A DNA stretch of 64,000 nucleotides from Sphingobium sp. YR768. GTDB taxonomy: Bacteria > Pseudomonadota > Alphaproteobacteria > Sphingomonadales > Sphingomonadaceae. Of the stretch, positions 38,241 through 47,007 are shown piece after piece. The translations under genes and the position numbers were made by a program. The notes below the pieces were generated by a model. That model was not told the origin of the DNA. It searched no databases and worked only from the letters and a program-made list of their open reading frames with translations. The stretch covers positions 113,748 through 177,747 of the forward strand of contig NZ_FOGE01000009.1 in the NCBI RefSeq assembly GCF_900111125.1, read 5' to 3'. Within the stretch, counting starts at the first letter, position 1; every line of letters begins with the position of its first letter.

Positions 38241-39560
38241 ATGGGCATGACCAGCGACGCGGCGGACGCCGGCGAGAAGAAGGCAGCGCTCTCGCTCCAG
38301 TGGCAGATGCTGGCCGGCTTTCTGACCGGTCTGGTCGTCGGCCTGATCGTCTACATGGTCGCACCCGACGCCCGCTGGGTCGATACGGTCACCACCTATG
38401 TCACCGGGCCGATCGGGCAAATCTTCCTGCGGCTGCTGTTCATGCTGGTCATTCCGCTGCTGGTGTCCGCGCTGATCGTCGGCATCGCGGAAATGGGTGA
38501 ATTGCGATCGCTGCGCCGCGTCGGCGTGCGGACGCTGGTCTACACGCTGATCGTGTCGGGCATCGCCGTGGCAGTCAGCCTGTTGCTGGTGAATCTGCTG
38601 CGCCCCGGCGCCGGGGTCGATCCCGCGCAGGCGCAGGCCCTCCTCGCCGATGCCGGACAGGGCGCGAAGGCGATCCTCGACCGGGGCGGCGAAACGCCGT
38701 CCGGCATGGAAGCCCTGCTCAACATCATCCCGCAGAACATCATCAAGGCCATGGCCGATAATGACATATTGGCGGTGATGGTCTTCGCGCTCTTCTTCGG
38801 CATCGGGTTGGTGCTGGTGCAGACGAAGGAATCGAAGCTGCTGCTGAGCGCGATGGAGGGCCTGTTCGAGGTGACGATGCGGCTGATGGGCCTCGTCATC
38901 CGGCTCGCCCCGATCGCCATCGCCTGCTTCATGTTCAACCTCGCCGCGCAATTCGGCTGGGACTTGCTCATCCGCCTGTCCGCCTATGTCGGCGTCGTGG
39001 TGCTGGCGCTCGCGCTCCAGATGTTCGGCGTCTATTCGCTGCTGATCGCCTTCGTCGCGCGCCGGTCGCCACTGCGCTTCTTCGCGGCGGTGCAGGAAGC
39101 CAGCGTCATGGCCTTCGCCACCGCCTCCTCCAACGCCACCCTGCCCACCGCGATCCGTGTGGCGGAGGATAATCTTCACCTGCCCCGCCGCATCGCCCGC
39201 TTCGTCCTGACCATCGGCGCGACCGCCAATCAGAATGGCACGGCGATGTTCGAAGGCATCACGGTCATCTTCCTCGCGCAATTTTTCGGCGTGGACCTGT
39301 CGCTCAGCCAGCAACTGATGGTGATGCTGGTGTGCATATTGGGCGGCGTCGGCACGGCGGGCGTACCCGCCGGATCGCTGCCGGTGGTGGCGATGATCCT
39401 GGGCATGGTCGGCGTGCCGCCCGAAGGGATCGGGCTGGTGCTGGGGGTCGATCGCTTCCTCGACATGTGCCGCACCGCGCTCAACGTGACGGGCGATCTT
39501 GTGGCTGCTACGGTGATATCCGCCGGTGAAGAAGACGGGCGGGAGGCTGCGCGGACATGA
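38241..39560 (+). CDS. Dicarboxylate/amino acid:cation symporter (SLC1/DAACS), second copy
   Basis: 439-aa secondary transporter, paralogue of the one at 35811 but clearly diverged. It has AFATASSNATLPTAIRV, TIGATANQNGTAMFEGITVIF and DRFLDMCRTALNVTGDLVA. Relative to the first copy the helix 7 motif reads NQNGTA rather than NLDGSM, so substrate preference may differ. It overlaps the next gene by 4 nt. Confidence 0.92.
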   Translation: MGMTSDAADAGEKKAALSLQWQMLAGFLTGLVVGLIVYMVAPDARWVDTVTTYVTGPIGQIFLRLLFMLVIPLLVSALIVGIAEMGELRSLRRVGVRTLVYTLIVSGIAVAVSLLLVNLLRPGAGVDPAQAQALLADAGQGAKAILDRGGETPSGMEALLNIIPQNIIKAMADNDILAVMVFALFFGIGLVLVQTKESKLLLSAMEGLFEVTMRLMGLVIRLAPIAIACFMFNLAAQFGWDLLIRLSAYVGVVVLALALQMFGVYSLLIAFVARRSPLRFFAAVQEASVMAFATASSNATLPTAIRVAEDNLHLPRRIARFVLTIGATANQNGTAMFEGITVIFLAQFFGVDLSLSQQLMVMLVCILGGVGTAGVPAGSLPVVAMILGMVGVPPEGIGLVLGVDRFLDMCRTALNVTGDLVAATVISAGEEDGREAART

Positions 39561-40183
39561 AGAGGAAAACGGGGCGGATCGGGGCGGCCATCGTCGCGCT
39601 GACCGCACTGGCGGGTTTGGCCGTGCAGTTCGACGCCACGCTGGCGCAGACCGGATCGGTCGGCGAAACGCTGTGGACGCTGCTGCGCTTCTTCACCATC
39701 TGGGCCAATATATTGGTCGTCATCACATTCGGGCCGATCGCATTGGGGCGGCATGTGTCGGCTCGCCGCGTGGGCGGCACGGTGCTGGCGATCCTGCTGG
39801 TCGGCATCATCTACGGCCTGCTGCTGCGCGGCCTCCTGTCGCTCAGCGGCGGGGCGTTGCTGGCCGACACGCTGCTGCACAAGGTGACGCCGCTGCTGGC
39901 GCCGCTCTGGTGGATCGGCTTTGCCCGCAAGGCGCAACTGAGCCGCCGCGATCCGTGGATCTGGGCGATCTTCCCGGCCGCCTATCTGCCCTACGCCCTG
40001 CTGCGCGGCATGATGGAGGGGGCCTATGCCTATCCCTTCATCAATGTCGCGAAGCTGGGATGGGGGCAGGTCGCGATCAACGCGCTGCTGATCGCGATCG
40101 GCTTCGTGCTGGCGGGCTATGCGCTGGTCTGGATCGACAGCCGGTTCAGCGGGCCGCCTTCGCGGCTTCGCCCCACCAGATAA
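39557..40183 (+). CDS. Pr6Pr family membrane protein
   Basis: 208-aa membrane protein with six predicted helices, of the Pr6Pr/FAR-17a-like group: FFTIWANILVVITFG near residue 45 is typical, with WIWAIFPAAYLPYALLRG later. Function is unknown. It starts inside the second symporter gene (4-nt overlap) so the two are co-transcribed. Its last 38 nt overlap the end of the convergent FMN reductase gene. Confidence 0.83.
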   Translation: MKRKTGRIGAAIVALTALAGLAVQFDATLAQTGSVGETLWTLLRFFTIWANILVVITFGPIALGRHVSARRVGGTVLAILLVGIIYGLLLRGLLSLSGGALLADTLLHKVTPLLAPLWWIGFARKAQLSRRDPWIWAIFPAAYLPYALLRGMMEGAYAYPFINVAKLGWGQVAINALLIAIGFVLAGYALVWIDSRFSGPPSRLRPTR

Positions 40184-40715
40184 GGTTGTTCGCGAAACCG
40201 GCAAAGCCCCGCTCCAGCGCCGCGCCGCTGTCCCCTTGCGGCTGCGCCTGTTCGTCCAGCGTCTGGCCGATCTGACCGACGCTCAGCCGCTCCGGCACCA
40301 CCGCCATGCCCATCGCCGACAGCGTCACCGTCCAGTCGGCATGGCTGTTCACCCCGGCAAAACGGCCCGCCGAATAACTGGCGATGGCAGCGGGGCGGCG
40401 ATCAAATTCCTTGAGATAATGATCGACCAGATTTTTAAGGCCCGGCTGCATCCCCCGATTATATTCGCCCGCTACGAAGACGAAGGCATCGGCAGCGGAA
40501 AGGCGATCGGCCAGCCCGGCCATGGCAGCGGGCGCTTCGCCAGCCGGATAATCGCTGTAGCGCAGGTCGAGCATCGGCAGGTCGACCGCCTTGGCGTCGA
40601 CCAGCTCGGCCTTGTGGCCCAGCCCTTCGAAACCCCGGATCAAATAGTCGGCCAGCCGAATGCCGAGCCGTCCCCGTCGATAGGAACCGTAGAGGACGAG
40701 GATGTCGAGCGCCAT
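40146..40715 (-). CDS. NADPH-dependent FMN reductase family protein
   Basis: Flavodoxin-fold reductase of 189 aa. The phosphate-binding loop is LYGSYRRGRLGIRLADYL near the N-terminus, and FVFVAGEYNRGMQPGLKNLVDHYL is the conserved middle motif of the NADPH-dependent FMN reductase family. Likely reduces quinones, azo compounds or flavins; the exact substrate is unknown. ATG 40715 (MALDILVLYGS) fits homologues. Its 3' end overlaps the Pr6Pr gene by 38 nt. Confidence 0.9.
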   Translation of the reverse strand: MALDILVLYGSYRRGRLGIRLADYLIRGFEGLGHKAELVDAKAVDLPMLDLRYSDYPAGEAPAAMAGLADRLSAADAFVFVAGEYNRGMQPGLKNLVDHYLKEFDRRPAAIASYSAGRFAGVNSHADWTVTLSAMGMAVVPERLSVGQIGQTLDEQAQPQGDSGAALERGFAGFANNLIWWGEAAKAAR

Positions 40716-40780
40716 GCGAAGCCTTCCCTGATGTGGTGGGGCGGTCTTCGCATGGCCGCTGGCAAGCGTCCAGACGCTCC

Positions 40781-40864
40781 GTGCTCCGGCGCAGGCCGGA
40801 GCCCAGTTCAGCCCTGGCACATTGGATCAAGGGCAGGACTGGGCTCCTGCTTTCGCAGGAGCAC
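40781..40864. repeat. Palindromic repeat, GTGCTCCGGCGCAGGCCGGAG family
   Basis: 27-nt arms ending AGCCCAGT and ACTGGGCT are complementary with a few mismatches. The right arm is the CCTGCTTTCGCAGG type found at 23961. Confidence 0.8.
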
Positions 40865-40870
40865 AACAAT

Positions 40871-41053
40871 CTACCGCAATTTCGCGATGTTCAACCCGTC
40901 CTGCTTGGCGCGGGCCTTGGTCGATTCCTCGCTGCGGGTCAGCGCCTTGGCGATCGCCTTCAGCGCCATGCCCTTCTTGGCCAGCGTATGCAGCTTCTGG
41001 ATCTCGTCCGGAGTCCAGGGCTGCTTGTGACGTTCAAAGCGATCGCCTGCCAT
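40871..41053 (-). CDS. Small Myb/SANT-like helix-turn-helix protein
   Basis: 60-aa basic protein: MAGDRFERHKQPWTPDEIQKL then LHTLAKKGMALKAIAKALTRSEESTKARAKQDGL. The WTPDE...L...G....IA..L.R......RA pattern resembles one Myb/SANT-type three-helix unit, as in GcrA-like and other small DNA-binding proteins. ATG 41053 has GAAAAAATC upstream and no strong Shine-Dalgarno. Its target is unknown. Confidence 0.72.
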   Translation of the reverse strand: MAGDRFERHKQPWTPDEIQKLHTLAKKGMALKAIAKALTRSEESTKARAKQDGLNIAKLR

Positions 41054-41073
41054 GATTTTTTCCTTTGTCGCCG

Positions 41074-41147
41074 CACCGGCCCTCACCCCCACCCGACCAC
41101 CCAACGGCATTATCATATGGGTGGTCGGGTGGGGGTGAGGGCCGGTG
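41074..41147. repeat. Perfect 30-bp inverted repeat
   Basis: Arms CACCGGCCCTCACCCC... (41074-41103) and its exact complement (41118-41147) enclose a 14-nt loop. It lies between the purA stop and the small HTH gene and could form a very stable hairpin at the purA mRNA end. Confidence 0.92.
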
Positions 41148-41182
41148 CCGATCTGTTTCAGCTTAGCTGAAACCCAAAAAGA

Positions 41183-42472
41183 TCAATCCGCGAAGGGATC
41201 GCGGACGAGGATCGTGTCGTCGCGTTCCGGGCTGGTGGAAACCAACGTGACCGGGCAACCGATCAGTTCCTCGATCCGGCGGATATATTTGATCGCCTGC
41301 GCCGGCAGTTCGGCCCAGCTACGCGCGCCGGCGGTGGTTTCGCTCCAGCCACCGATCGTTTCATAGATCGGCTCCGCCTTCGCCTGATCCTGCGCATGGG
41401 CGGGCAGATAGTCGAACGTCTGGTCGCCAATCTTGTAGCCGACGCAGATTTGCAGCTCTTCAAAGCCGTCCAGCACGTCCAGCTTGGTCAGCGCAATGCC
41501 GGTCACGCCCGACACGGCGACCGACTGGCGCACCAGCACCGCATCGAACCAGCCGCAGCGACGCTTGCGGCCGGTGACGGTGCCGAATTCATGGCCGCGC
41601 TCACCCAGGCGCTGGCCGATGTCATTCTCCAGTTCGCTGGGGAACGGGCCGGAGCCGACGCGGGTGGTGTAGGCCTTGACGATGCCGAGCACGAAGCCCG
41701 CCGCATTGGGGCCAAGGCCGGTGCCGCTCGCCGCCGTGCCCGCCACCGTGTTGGAGGAGGTGACGAAGGGATAGGTGCCATGGTCGATGTCGAGCAAAGT
41801 GCCCTGCGCGCCTTCGAACAGGATGCGCTGGCCCGCCGCCTTCGCCTTGTTCAGCGTCAGCCAGACGGGCTTCACGAAAGGCAGGATGAATTCGGCGATT
41901 TCGGTCAGGTCCGCCATCAGCTGCGCACGATCGATCGGCGCTTCGCCAAAACCGGCGCGCAGCGCATCATGATGGGCGGTCAGGCGATCGATCTGAAGGT
42001 CCAGATCATCCAGATGGGCCAGATCGCAAACGCGAATGGCGCGACGGCCGACCTTGTCCTCATAGGCCGGGCCGATGCCGCGACGGGTGGTGCCGATCTT
42101 GCCGGCGCCCGACGCATCTTCGCGCAGGCCGTCAAGGTCGCGGTGGAAGGGCAGGATCAGCGGGCAGGTTTCGGCAATCTGAAGATTGTCGGGATTGATC
42201 TCGACGCCCTGCCCCTTCAGCTTCGCGACTTCGTCGCGGAAGTGCCAGGGGTCCAGCACCACGCCATTGCCGATCACGCTGAGCGTGCCGCGCACGATGC
42301 CCGACGGCAGCAGCGACAGCTTGTAGACCTTCTCACCCACCACCAGCGTATGGCCGGCATTATGGCCGCCTTGAAAACGGGCGACGACATCGGCGCGTTC
42401 CGACAGCCAGTCGACGATCTTGCCCTTGCCTTCGTCGCCCCACTGAGCGCCGATCACGGTCACATTTGCCAC
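41183..42472 (-). CDS. purA: Adenylosuccinate synthetase
   Basis: GTP-dependent conversion of IMP and aspartate to adenylosuccinate in AMP synthesis. The 429-aa product begins (M)[20 protein letters not shown] with the GTP-binding loop, has [32 protein letters not shown] and GSGPFPSEL. The start is GTG 42472, which gives the standard N-terminus and length; the upstream frame to 42508 is not supported. Confidence 0.97.
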   Translation of the reverse strand: MANVTVIGAQWGDEGKGKIVDWLSERADVVARFQGGHNAGHTLVVGEKVYKLSLLPSGIVRGTLSVIGNGVVLDPWHFRDEVAKLKGQGVEINPDNLQIAETCPLILPFHRDLDGLREDASGAGKIGTTRRGIGPAYEDKVGRRAIRVCDLAHLDDLDLQIDRLTAHHDALRAGFGEAPIDRAQLMADLTEIAEFILPFVKPVWLTLNKAKAAGQRILFEGAQGTLLDIDHGTYPFVTSSNTVAGTAASGTGLGPNAAGFVLGIVKAYTTRVGSGPFPSELENDIGQRLGERGHEFGTVTGRKRRCGWFDAVLVRQSVAVSGVTGIALTKLDVLDGFEELQICVGYKIGDQTFDYLPAHAQDQAKAEPIYETIGGWSETTAGARSWAELPAQAIKYIRRIEELIGCPVTLVSTSPERDDTILVRDPFAD

Positions 42473-42699
42473 AGATACAGTCCTCCGCCCGCCGCGCGGA
42501 CCGGCCATGCCCTTCGACGGGACTCGGCATGCCGGTGGGATAGGATGGGCGCGCCGACAACAGTCATGGGCACCCTATACGGGGCGCGCGTTACCCGCAC
42601 GGGCGCGGCGCGTCAAGGCGGGAGGGCCATTACACTTTGATACAGCACAGCCGCTTTACGACCGCTTGCCGCCCAACGATCATAGGCGCGGGGGCAGGC

Positions 42700-43608
42700 A
42701 TGAGGAAGAAGATGATGCGTGAACGACTTTCCCTGTTCCTGATCCCGGCGCTGCTGACGGCCAGCGCCGCCGACGCGCAGACGCTGCGCGAACGCTGGCG
42801 CGCGCGTCTGGCCGAAGGGCAACAAAGCGCACCGGGCGGGCAAGCCATGGCCTATGGCAAGGATGCACTCCAGACACTGGACTATTGGCCGGGCAAGGGC
42901 GCGAAGCCGCCGCTCCTCCTCTTCGTCCATGGCGGCGGCTGGAAGCGCGGCGACAAGGATAACGCAACCGGCGCGACCAAGGTCGATCATTATACCGGCC
43001 TTGGCTATGCCTTCGCATCGATCAACTATCGGCTGGTGCCCCACGCCACGGTCGAGCAGCAGGCGCAGGATGTGGCGGACGCGATCGCCTATCTGCGCGG
43101 CAAGGCCGGAGCGCTGGGCTTCGACCCCGGCCGGATCGTCCTGATGGGTCATAGCGCCGGCGCGCATCTCGTCGCGCTGGTGGGCACCGACATGCGCTAT
43201 TTCGCGAAGGCCGGCTTACAGCCCGATGCAGTGAAGGGCGTCATCCCGCTCGACGGCGCCGCCTATGATGTCGCCCGGCAGATGCAGGAGGGCGGCCGCG
43301 CCATGGCCGATACTTATCAACAGGCCTTCGGCACCGATCCCGCCCGCCAAAAATCGCTGTCGCCAACGCTACAGGCGGCAAAACCCAATGCCCCTGCCTT
43401 CCTGATCCTGCATGTCGACCGGACGGACGGCACCGCCCAGTCCAACGCCCTCGCCGCCGCGCTGAAGCAAGCCGGCACCCCGGTCGAGCTCCAAGCACTG
43501 GGAGGGCGCGGCCTGCGTGGCCATATGCAGATCAACCGATCGATGGGCGATCCCGCTTATCCGGGAACGGGCATCGTGGATATATGGCTGAAGCAGCTTC
43601 TGGGTTAG
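42700..43608 (+). CDS. Exported alpha/beta hydrolase
   Basis: 302-aa esterase/lipase-like protein with a signal peptide (about 1-27, ending SAADAQ). The oxyanion motif is LLFVHGGGWKRGD near residue 70, and the nucleophile elbow is GHSAGAHL near residue 150. The acid is probably in LILHVDRTDGT and the His in LRGHMQINR. It resembles the hormone-sensitive lipase/kynurenine formamidase-like group. The substrate is unknown. ATG 42712 is an alternative start. Confidence 0.88.
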   Translation: MRKKMMRERLSLFLIPALLTASAADAQTLRERWRARLAEGQQSAPGGQAMAYGKDALQTLDYWPGKGAKPPLLLFVHGGGWKRGDKDNATGATKVDHYTGLGYAFASINYRLVPHATVEQQAQDVADAIAYLRGKAGALGFDPGRIVLMGHSAGAHLVALVGTDMRYFAKAGLQPDAVKGVIPLDGAAYDVARQMQEGGRAMADTYQQAFGTDPARQKSLSPTLQAAKPNAPAFLILHVDRTDGTAQSNALAAALKQAGTPVELQALGGRGLRGHMQINRSMGDPAYPGTGIVDIWLKQLLG

Positions 43609-43648
43609 CCCCCTCGCTTTCACGCGCCGCGCGGGCTACAAAAAATGC

Positions 43649-44080
43649 ATGGCGAAGGCAGACCAGATCGCAATCACCTTGCGCATCATCATCGAACAGC
43701 CGGTGATCGGCGTGCGCCACAGCCTGCAAGCGAAGGATGATCAGCCACTCGATCCGAAGACGTCGCAGACCGGCGAACCGCTGTCCTTCGACCTGCCGAT
43801 CCGCATCGCGCCCGGCCCGAAATTTATCGGCGATCAGGTCCGTCGCGAAGGACCGGTCCGGCGCTTCCTCTATATCCGCATCGGCCAGCTTGCCGGCGAT
43901 CCGGCCTCAGACTGGTCGCGCCGGATGAAGATCGACATTCACGATCTGGACGCGGCGCTGCTGGCGCGCGCGATCGAGACGCAAGGAATCATCGAAATAA
44001 CGGTGAACGGCACCGGCAAGGACGGCAGCCCCGCCTGCGCCACGGTGCCACCCATCCGCCGTCAACTGGCCGAACGCTGA
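43649..44080 (+). CDS. DUF5990 family protein
   Basis: 143-aa soluble protein. ITLRIIIEQPVIGVRHSLQ at the start and RFLYIRIGQLAGDPASDWSRRMKIDIHDL in the middle are typical of DUF5990. No catalytic motif is visible and the function is unknown. It follows the hydrolase by 40 nt and may be co-transcribed; convergent with hisZ. Confidence 0.8.
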   Translation: MAKADQIAITLRIIIEQPVIGVRHSLQAKDDQPLDPKTSQTGEPLSFDLPIRIAPGPKFIGDQVRREGPVRRFLYIRIGQLAGDPASDWSRRMKIDIHDLDAALLARAIETQGIIEITVNGTGKDGSPACATVPPIRRQLAER

Positions 44081-44087
44081 ACCGGGA

Positions 44088-45218
44088 TCAGTAAGCGCGC
44101 GGCTCCGCGCCATCCAGCCAGTGCGAACAGCGCTGGGCCGCGCCATCTTCACCTTCGGACAAGGCCGCAACCGTATGCCATCCTTCCGCCCGCAACTCCG
44201 CGGCACGCGCGGCATCGGCGCCCAGCGGCAGGAACAGCCGCTTGGGACTGTCGCCACCAAAGCCCGCATCGATCAGCGGATCGGGATAGAGCGAGAAGCC
44301 CATGGCCGGTTCGTCCGCGCCGTCGGCCCGCGCGATGGCATAGCTGCCGCCACGGCCGATCTCGCCAATGAACCCCTCGGCAAAGATGGAGAAGCCGAAC
44401 CAGTTCTGGAATTCAAAGCCATGCCGCTCGGTCGGATCGAGCGTCAGGGTAATGTCCCATCCGATCGGTTTCGCAACAGCGCGCAGGCCCGCAATGCGGC
44501 TGTCGATCGCGCCGCCGATGCTGGCGCTGAACGCTTCCAGCCGCTCCATCGCCGCATGGAAGGGGCCGGTCGCCTCGATCAGCGGCAGATAGGCCGCCGC
44601 CGCCGGGCTGATCGCCACCAGCGCGCCGGCATCCTTGGCGTCCAGTTCGGTGCGCACAGCCTCCACCTCATTGGGCGCGAGCGGCAGCGGCCCGGCAGCC
44701 AGCGCGTCGATCAGGTCGGGCAAAGTAAAGTCGATGGTGATGCCGGTCACGCCGGCGGCCTGCAACGCCTCGATCGCGATATTCACGATCTCGACTGCGG
44801 CGGCGGCGCTATCGCTACCGATCAGTTCGGCGCCAAGCTGCATCTTCTCCCGCTCGGGGCGCAGCTGGCTCGCCTTCTGGCGAATAACCGGCCCGGCATA
44901 GGACAGGCGCAGCGGGCGCGGCGCGGTGCGCAGGCGGGTGGCGGCGATGCGCCCGACCTGCGCCGTCATGTCCGGACGAAAGGCCAAAGTACGCTGCGAC
45001 ACCGGATCGACCACGCGCACCAGATCCTGCGCGCGCATGGACTTGAGCCGCTGGGTCAGCGTATCCTCAAATTCCGCGAGCGGCGGCATGACCCGTTCAT
45101 AGCCATGGGTCGCCACCGTATCCAGCACGCGGCGCGCCAGACGCGCAGAAGCTTCGGCCTGCGGCGGCAGGCGGTCGGATAATCCTTCGGGAAGAAGGCC
45201 GGGCGGGATCATGGTCAT
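44088..45218 (-). CDS. hisZ: ATP phosphoribosyltransferase regulatory subunit
   Basis: Non-catalytic HisRS-like subunit that pairs with short-form HisG in the first step of histidine synthesis. The 376-aa product has class II synthetase-like motif 2 (LRLSYAGPVIRQKASQLRPEREKMQLGAELIG) but lacks a full tRNA-binding domain. A histidyl-tRNA synthetase is excluded by the missing motif 3 context. ATG 45212 is an alternative start. hisG is not in the window. Confidence 0.93.
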   Translation of the reverse strand: MTMIPPGLLPEGLSDRLPPQAEASARLARRVLDTVATHGYERVMPPLAEFEDTLTQRLKSMRAQDLVRVVDPVSQRTLAFRPDMTAQVGRIAATRLRTAPRPLRLSYAGPVIRQKASQLRPEREKMQLGAELIGSDSAAAAVEIVNIAIEALQAAGVTGITIDFTLPDLIDALAAGPLPLAPNEVEAVRTELDAKDAGALVAISPAAAAYLPLIEATGPFHAAMERLEAFSASIGGAIDSRIAGLRAVAKPIGWDITLTLDPTERHGFEFQNWFGFSIFAEGFIGEIGRGGSYAIARADGADEPAMGFSLYPDPLIDAGFGGDSPKRLFLPLGADAARAAELRAEGWHTVAALSEGEDGAAQRCSHWLDGAEPRAY

Positions 45219-45262
45219 GGGACAGGCCCTTTAGCGGAATTTTGGGGTTAGGCCATCCCCAA

Positions 45263-45290
45263 CCCTCTCCCCGACGGGGAGAGGGCTTTT
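45263..45290. terminator. Hairpin with T-run between serA and hisZ
   Basis: An 11-bp-class stem CCCTCTCCCC/GGGGAGAGGG with a GAC loop is followed by CTTTT on the plus strand. As both flanking genes are on the minus strand, it is more likely a palindromic repeat than a working terminator for serA. Confidence 0.55.
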
Positions 45291-45298
45291 CGGGCAGC

Positions 45299-46879
45299 TT
45301 AGGCGAAGCGCAGCAGCTTCACCGTCTTGACGCCGGTCAGGTTGCAGATTTCCCAGCGCAGCGGTTCGGTGACGGTGCCGTCGACCGACAGCAGCAGCAC
45401 GGCTTCACCGCCCTGATCGCGACGGCCCAGATGGAAGGTGCCGATATTGACTTCGGCCTCGCCCAGCTTCGACCCCAGACGACCGATGAAGCCCGGCGCA
45501 TCCTGATTGACGATGTAGAGCATGGTGCCATCCAGATCGGCTTCCACCTTGATGCCGAACAGTTCGACCAGACGCGGCTGAGCGTGACCGAACAGCGTAC
45601 CCGCCACCGACTTGTCGCCATTGACGGTCGACACGGTGACGCGCACCAGCGTCTGATAGTCGCCTTCGCGGTCATGACGCACTTCGCGCACGTCAAGGCC
45701 GCGCTCCTTCGCCAGGAAGGGCGCGTTGACCATGTTCACCGTGTCCGAATAGACGCGCATCAGCCCGGCCAGAACGGCGGCAGTGATTGGCTTCTGGTTC
45801 AGCTCGGCGGCATGACCCTCGACTTCCACCGCTACGCCGGTGATCGCGTCGCCTTCCAGCTGACCGACCAGCGAACCCAGCTTTTCCGCTAGCGCCATAT
45901 AGGGCTTCAGCTTGGGCGCTTCCTCGGCCGACAGCGACGGCACGTTCAGCGCATTGGTGATGCCGCCGTCGAGCAGATAGTCGGACAGCTGATCGGCGAC
46001 CTGCAACGCCACATTGACCTGCGCTTCGTCGGTCGACGCGCCCAGATGCGGGGTGCAGATGAAGTTGGGCGTACCGAACAGCGGCGAGTCCTTGGCCGGC
46101 TCGGTCTGGAACACGTCGAGCGCGGCGCCCGCAACTTGACCCGAATCCAGCGCTTCCTTCAGCGCCGCTTCGTCGATCAGGCCGCCACGCGCACAGTTGA
46201 TGATGCGCACGCCCTTCTTGGTCTTGGCCAGATTTTCCTTCGACAGGATATTGCGCGTCTGGTCGGTCAGCGGCGTGTGCAGCGTGATGAAGTCGGCCTT
46301 GGCCAGCAGCGTATCCAGATCGGCCTTTTCCACGCCCATTTCGATCGCGCGTTCCGGCGTCAGGAAGGGATCGAAAGCGACGACCTTCATCTTGAGGCCC
46401 AGCGCGCGAGTGGCGACGATCGAACCGATGTTACCGGCGCCGATCAGGCCCAGCGTCTTGCCGGTCACTTCCACGCCCATGAAGCCATTTTTGGGCCACA
46501 GGCCCTGCTGCGTCTGGGCATTGGCTTCGGGCAATTGGCGGGCGAGCGCGAACATCAGCGCGATGGCATGTTCAGCCGTGGTGATGCTGTTGCCGAACGG
46601 CGTGTTCATCACGATCACGCCCTTGGACGAGGCATAAGGGATGTCGACATTGTCGACGCCGATACCGGCGCGGCCGATGACCTTCAAATTGGTCGCGGCG
46701 TCCAGGATTTCCTTGGTGACTTTGGTCGAGCTTCGGATGGCAAGGCCATCATAGTCACCGATGATGGCGATCAGTTCTTCGGGGGTCTTGCCGGTGATGA
46801 CGTCGACCTCGACGCCGCGCTCCTTGAAGATCGCAGCGGCGCGGGGGTCCATCTTGTCGCTGATAAGTACCTTGGGCAT
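45299..46879 (-). CDS. serA: D-3-phosphoglycerate dehydrogenase
   Basis: First step of serine synthesis from 3-phosphoglycerate, with NAD+. The 526-aa protein is the long form: substrate and NAD domains (about 1-315) with GLIGAGNIGSIVATRALGLKM and CARGGLIDEAAL, an intervening ASB domain (about 325-445) and a C-terminal ACT domain (about 453-526), where serine feedback usually acts. The neighbour serC encodes the next enzyme. Confidence 0.97.
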   Translation of the reverse strand: MPKVLISDKMDPRAAAIFKERGVEVDVITGKTPEELIAIIGDYDGLAIRSSTKVTKEILDAATNLKVIGRAGIGVDNVDIPYASSKGVIVMNTPFGNSITTAEHAIALMFALARQLPEANAQTQQGLWPKNGFMGVEVTGKTLGLIGAGNIGSIVATRALGLKMKVVAFDPFLTPERAIEMGVEKADLDTLLAKADFITLHTPLTDQTRNILSKENLAKTKKGVRIINCARGGLIDEAALKEALDSGQVAGAALDVFQTEPAKDSPLFGTPNFICTPHLGASTDEAQVNVALQVADQLSDYLLDGGITNALNVPSLSAEEAPKLKPYMALAEKLGSLVGQLEGDAITGVAVEVEGHAAELNQKPITAAVLAGLMRVYSDTVNMVNAPFLAKERGLDVREVRHDREGDYQTLVRVTVSTVNGDKSVAGTLFGHAQPRLVELFGIKVEADLDGTMLYIVNQDAPGFIGRLGSKLGEAEVNIGTFHLGRRDQGGEAVLLLSVDGTVTEPLRWEICNLTGVKTVKLLRFA

Positions 46880-46905
46880 CTGTATTTCCTTCGGAAAATA
46901 GTCCC

Positions 46906-46995
46906 GTCATCCCCGCGAAGGCGGGGACCCATCTCCCATAAGAAGCGTCAAGCGGGACGGTCGGGAGATAGGTTCCCGCTTTCGCGGGAATGACG
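46906..46995. repeat. Inverted repeat between serC and serA, CGTCATCCCCGCGAAGGCGG type
   Basis: Imperfect outer arms (CGTCATCCCCGCGAAGGCGG and CCGCTTTCGCGGGAATGACG) are preserved around an ATCTCCCAT/GGGAGAT inner pair. It splits the serC-serA transcription unit. Confidence 0.8.
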
Positions 46996-47007
46996 ACTTA
47001 AAGAGAG

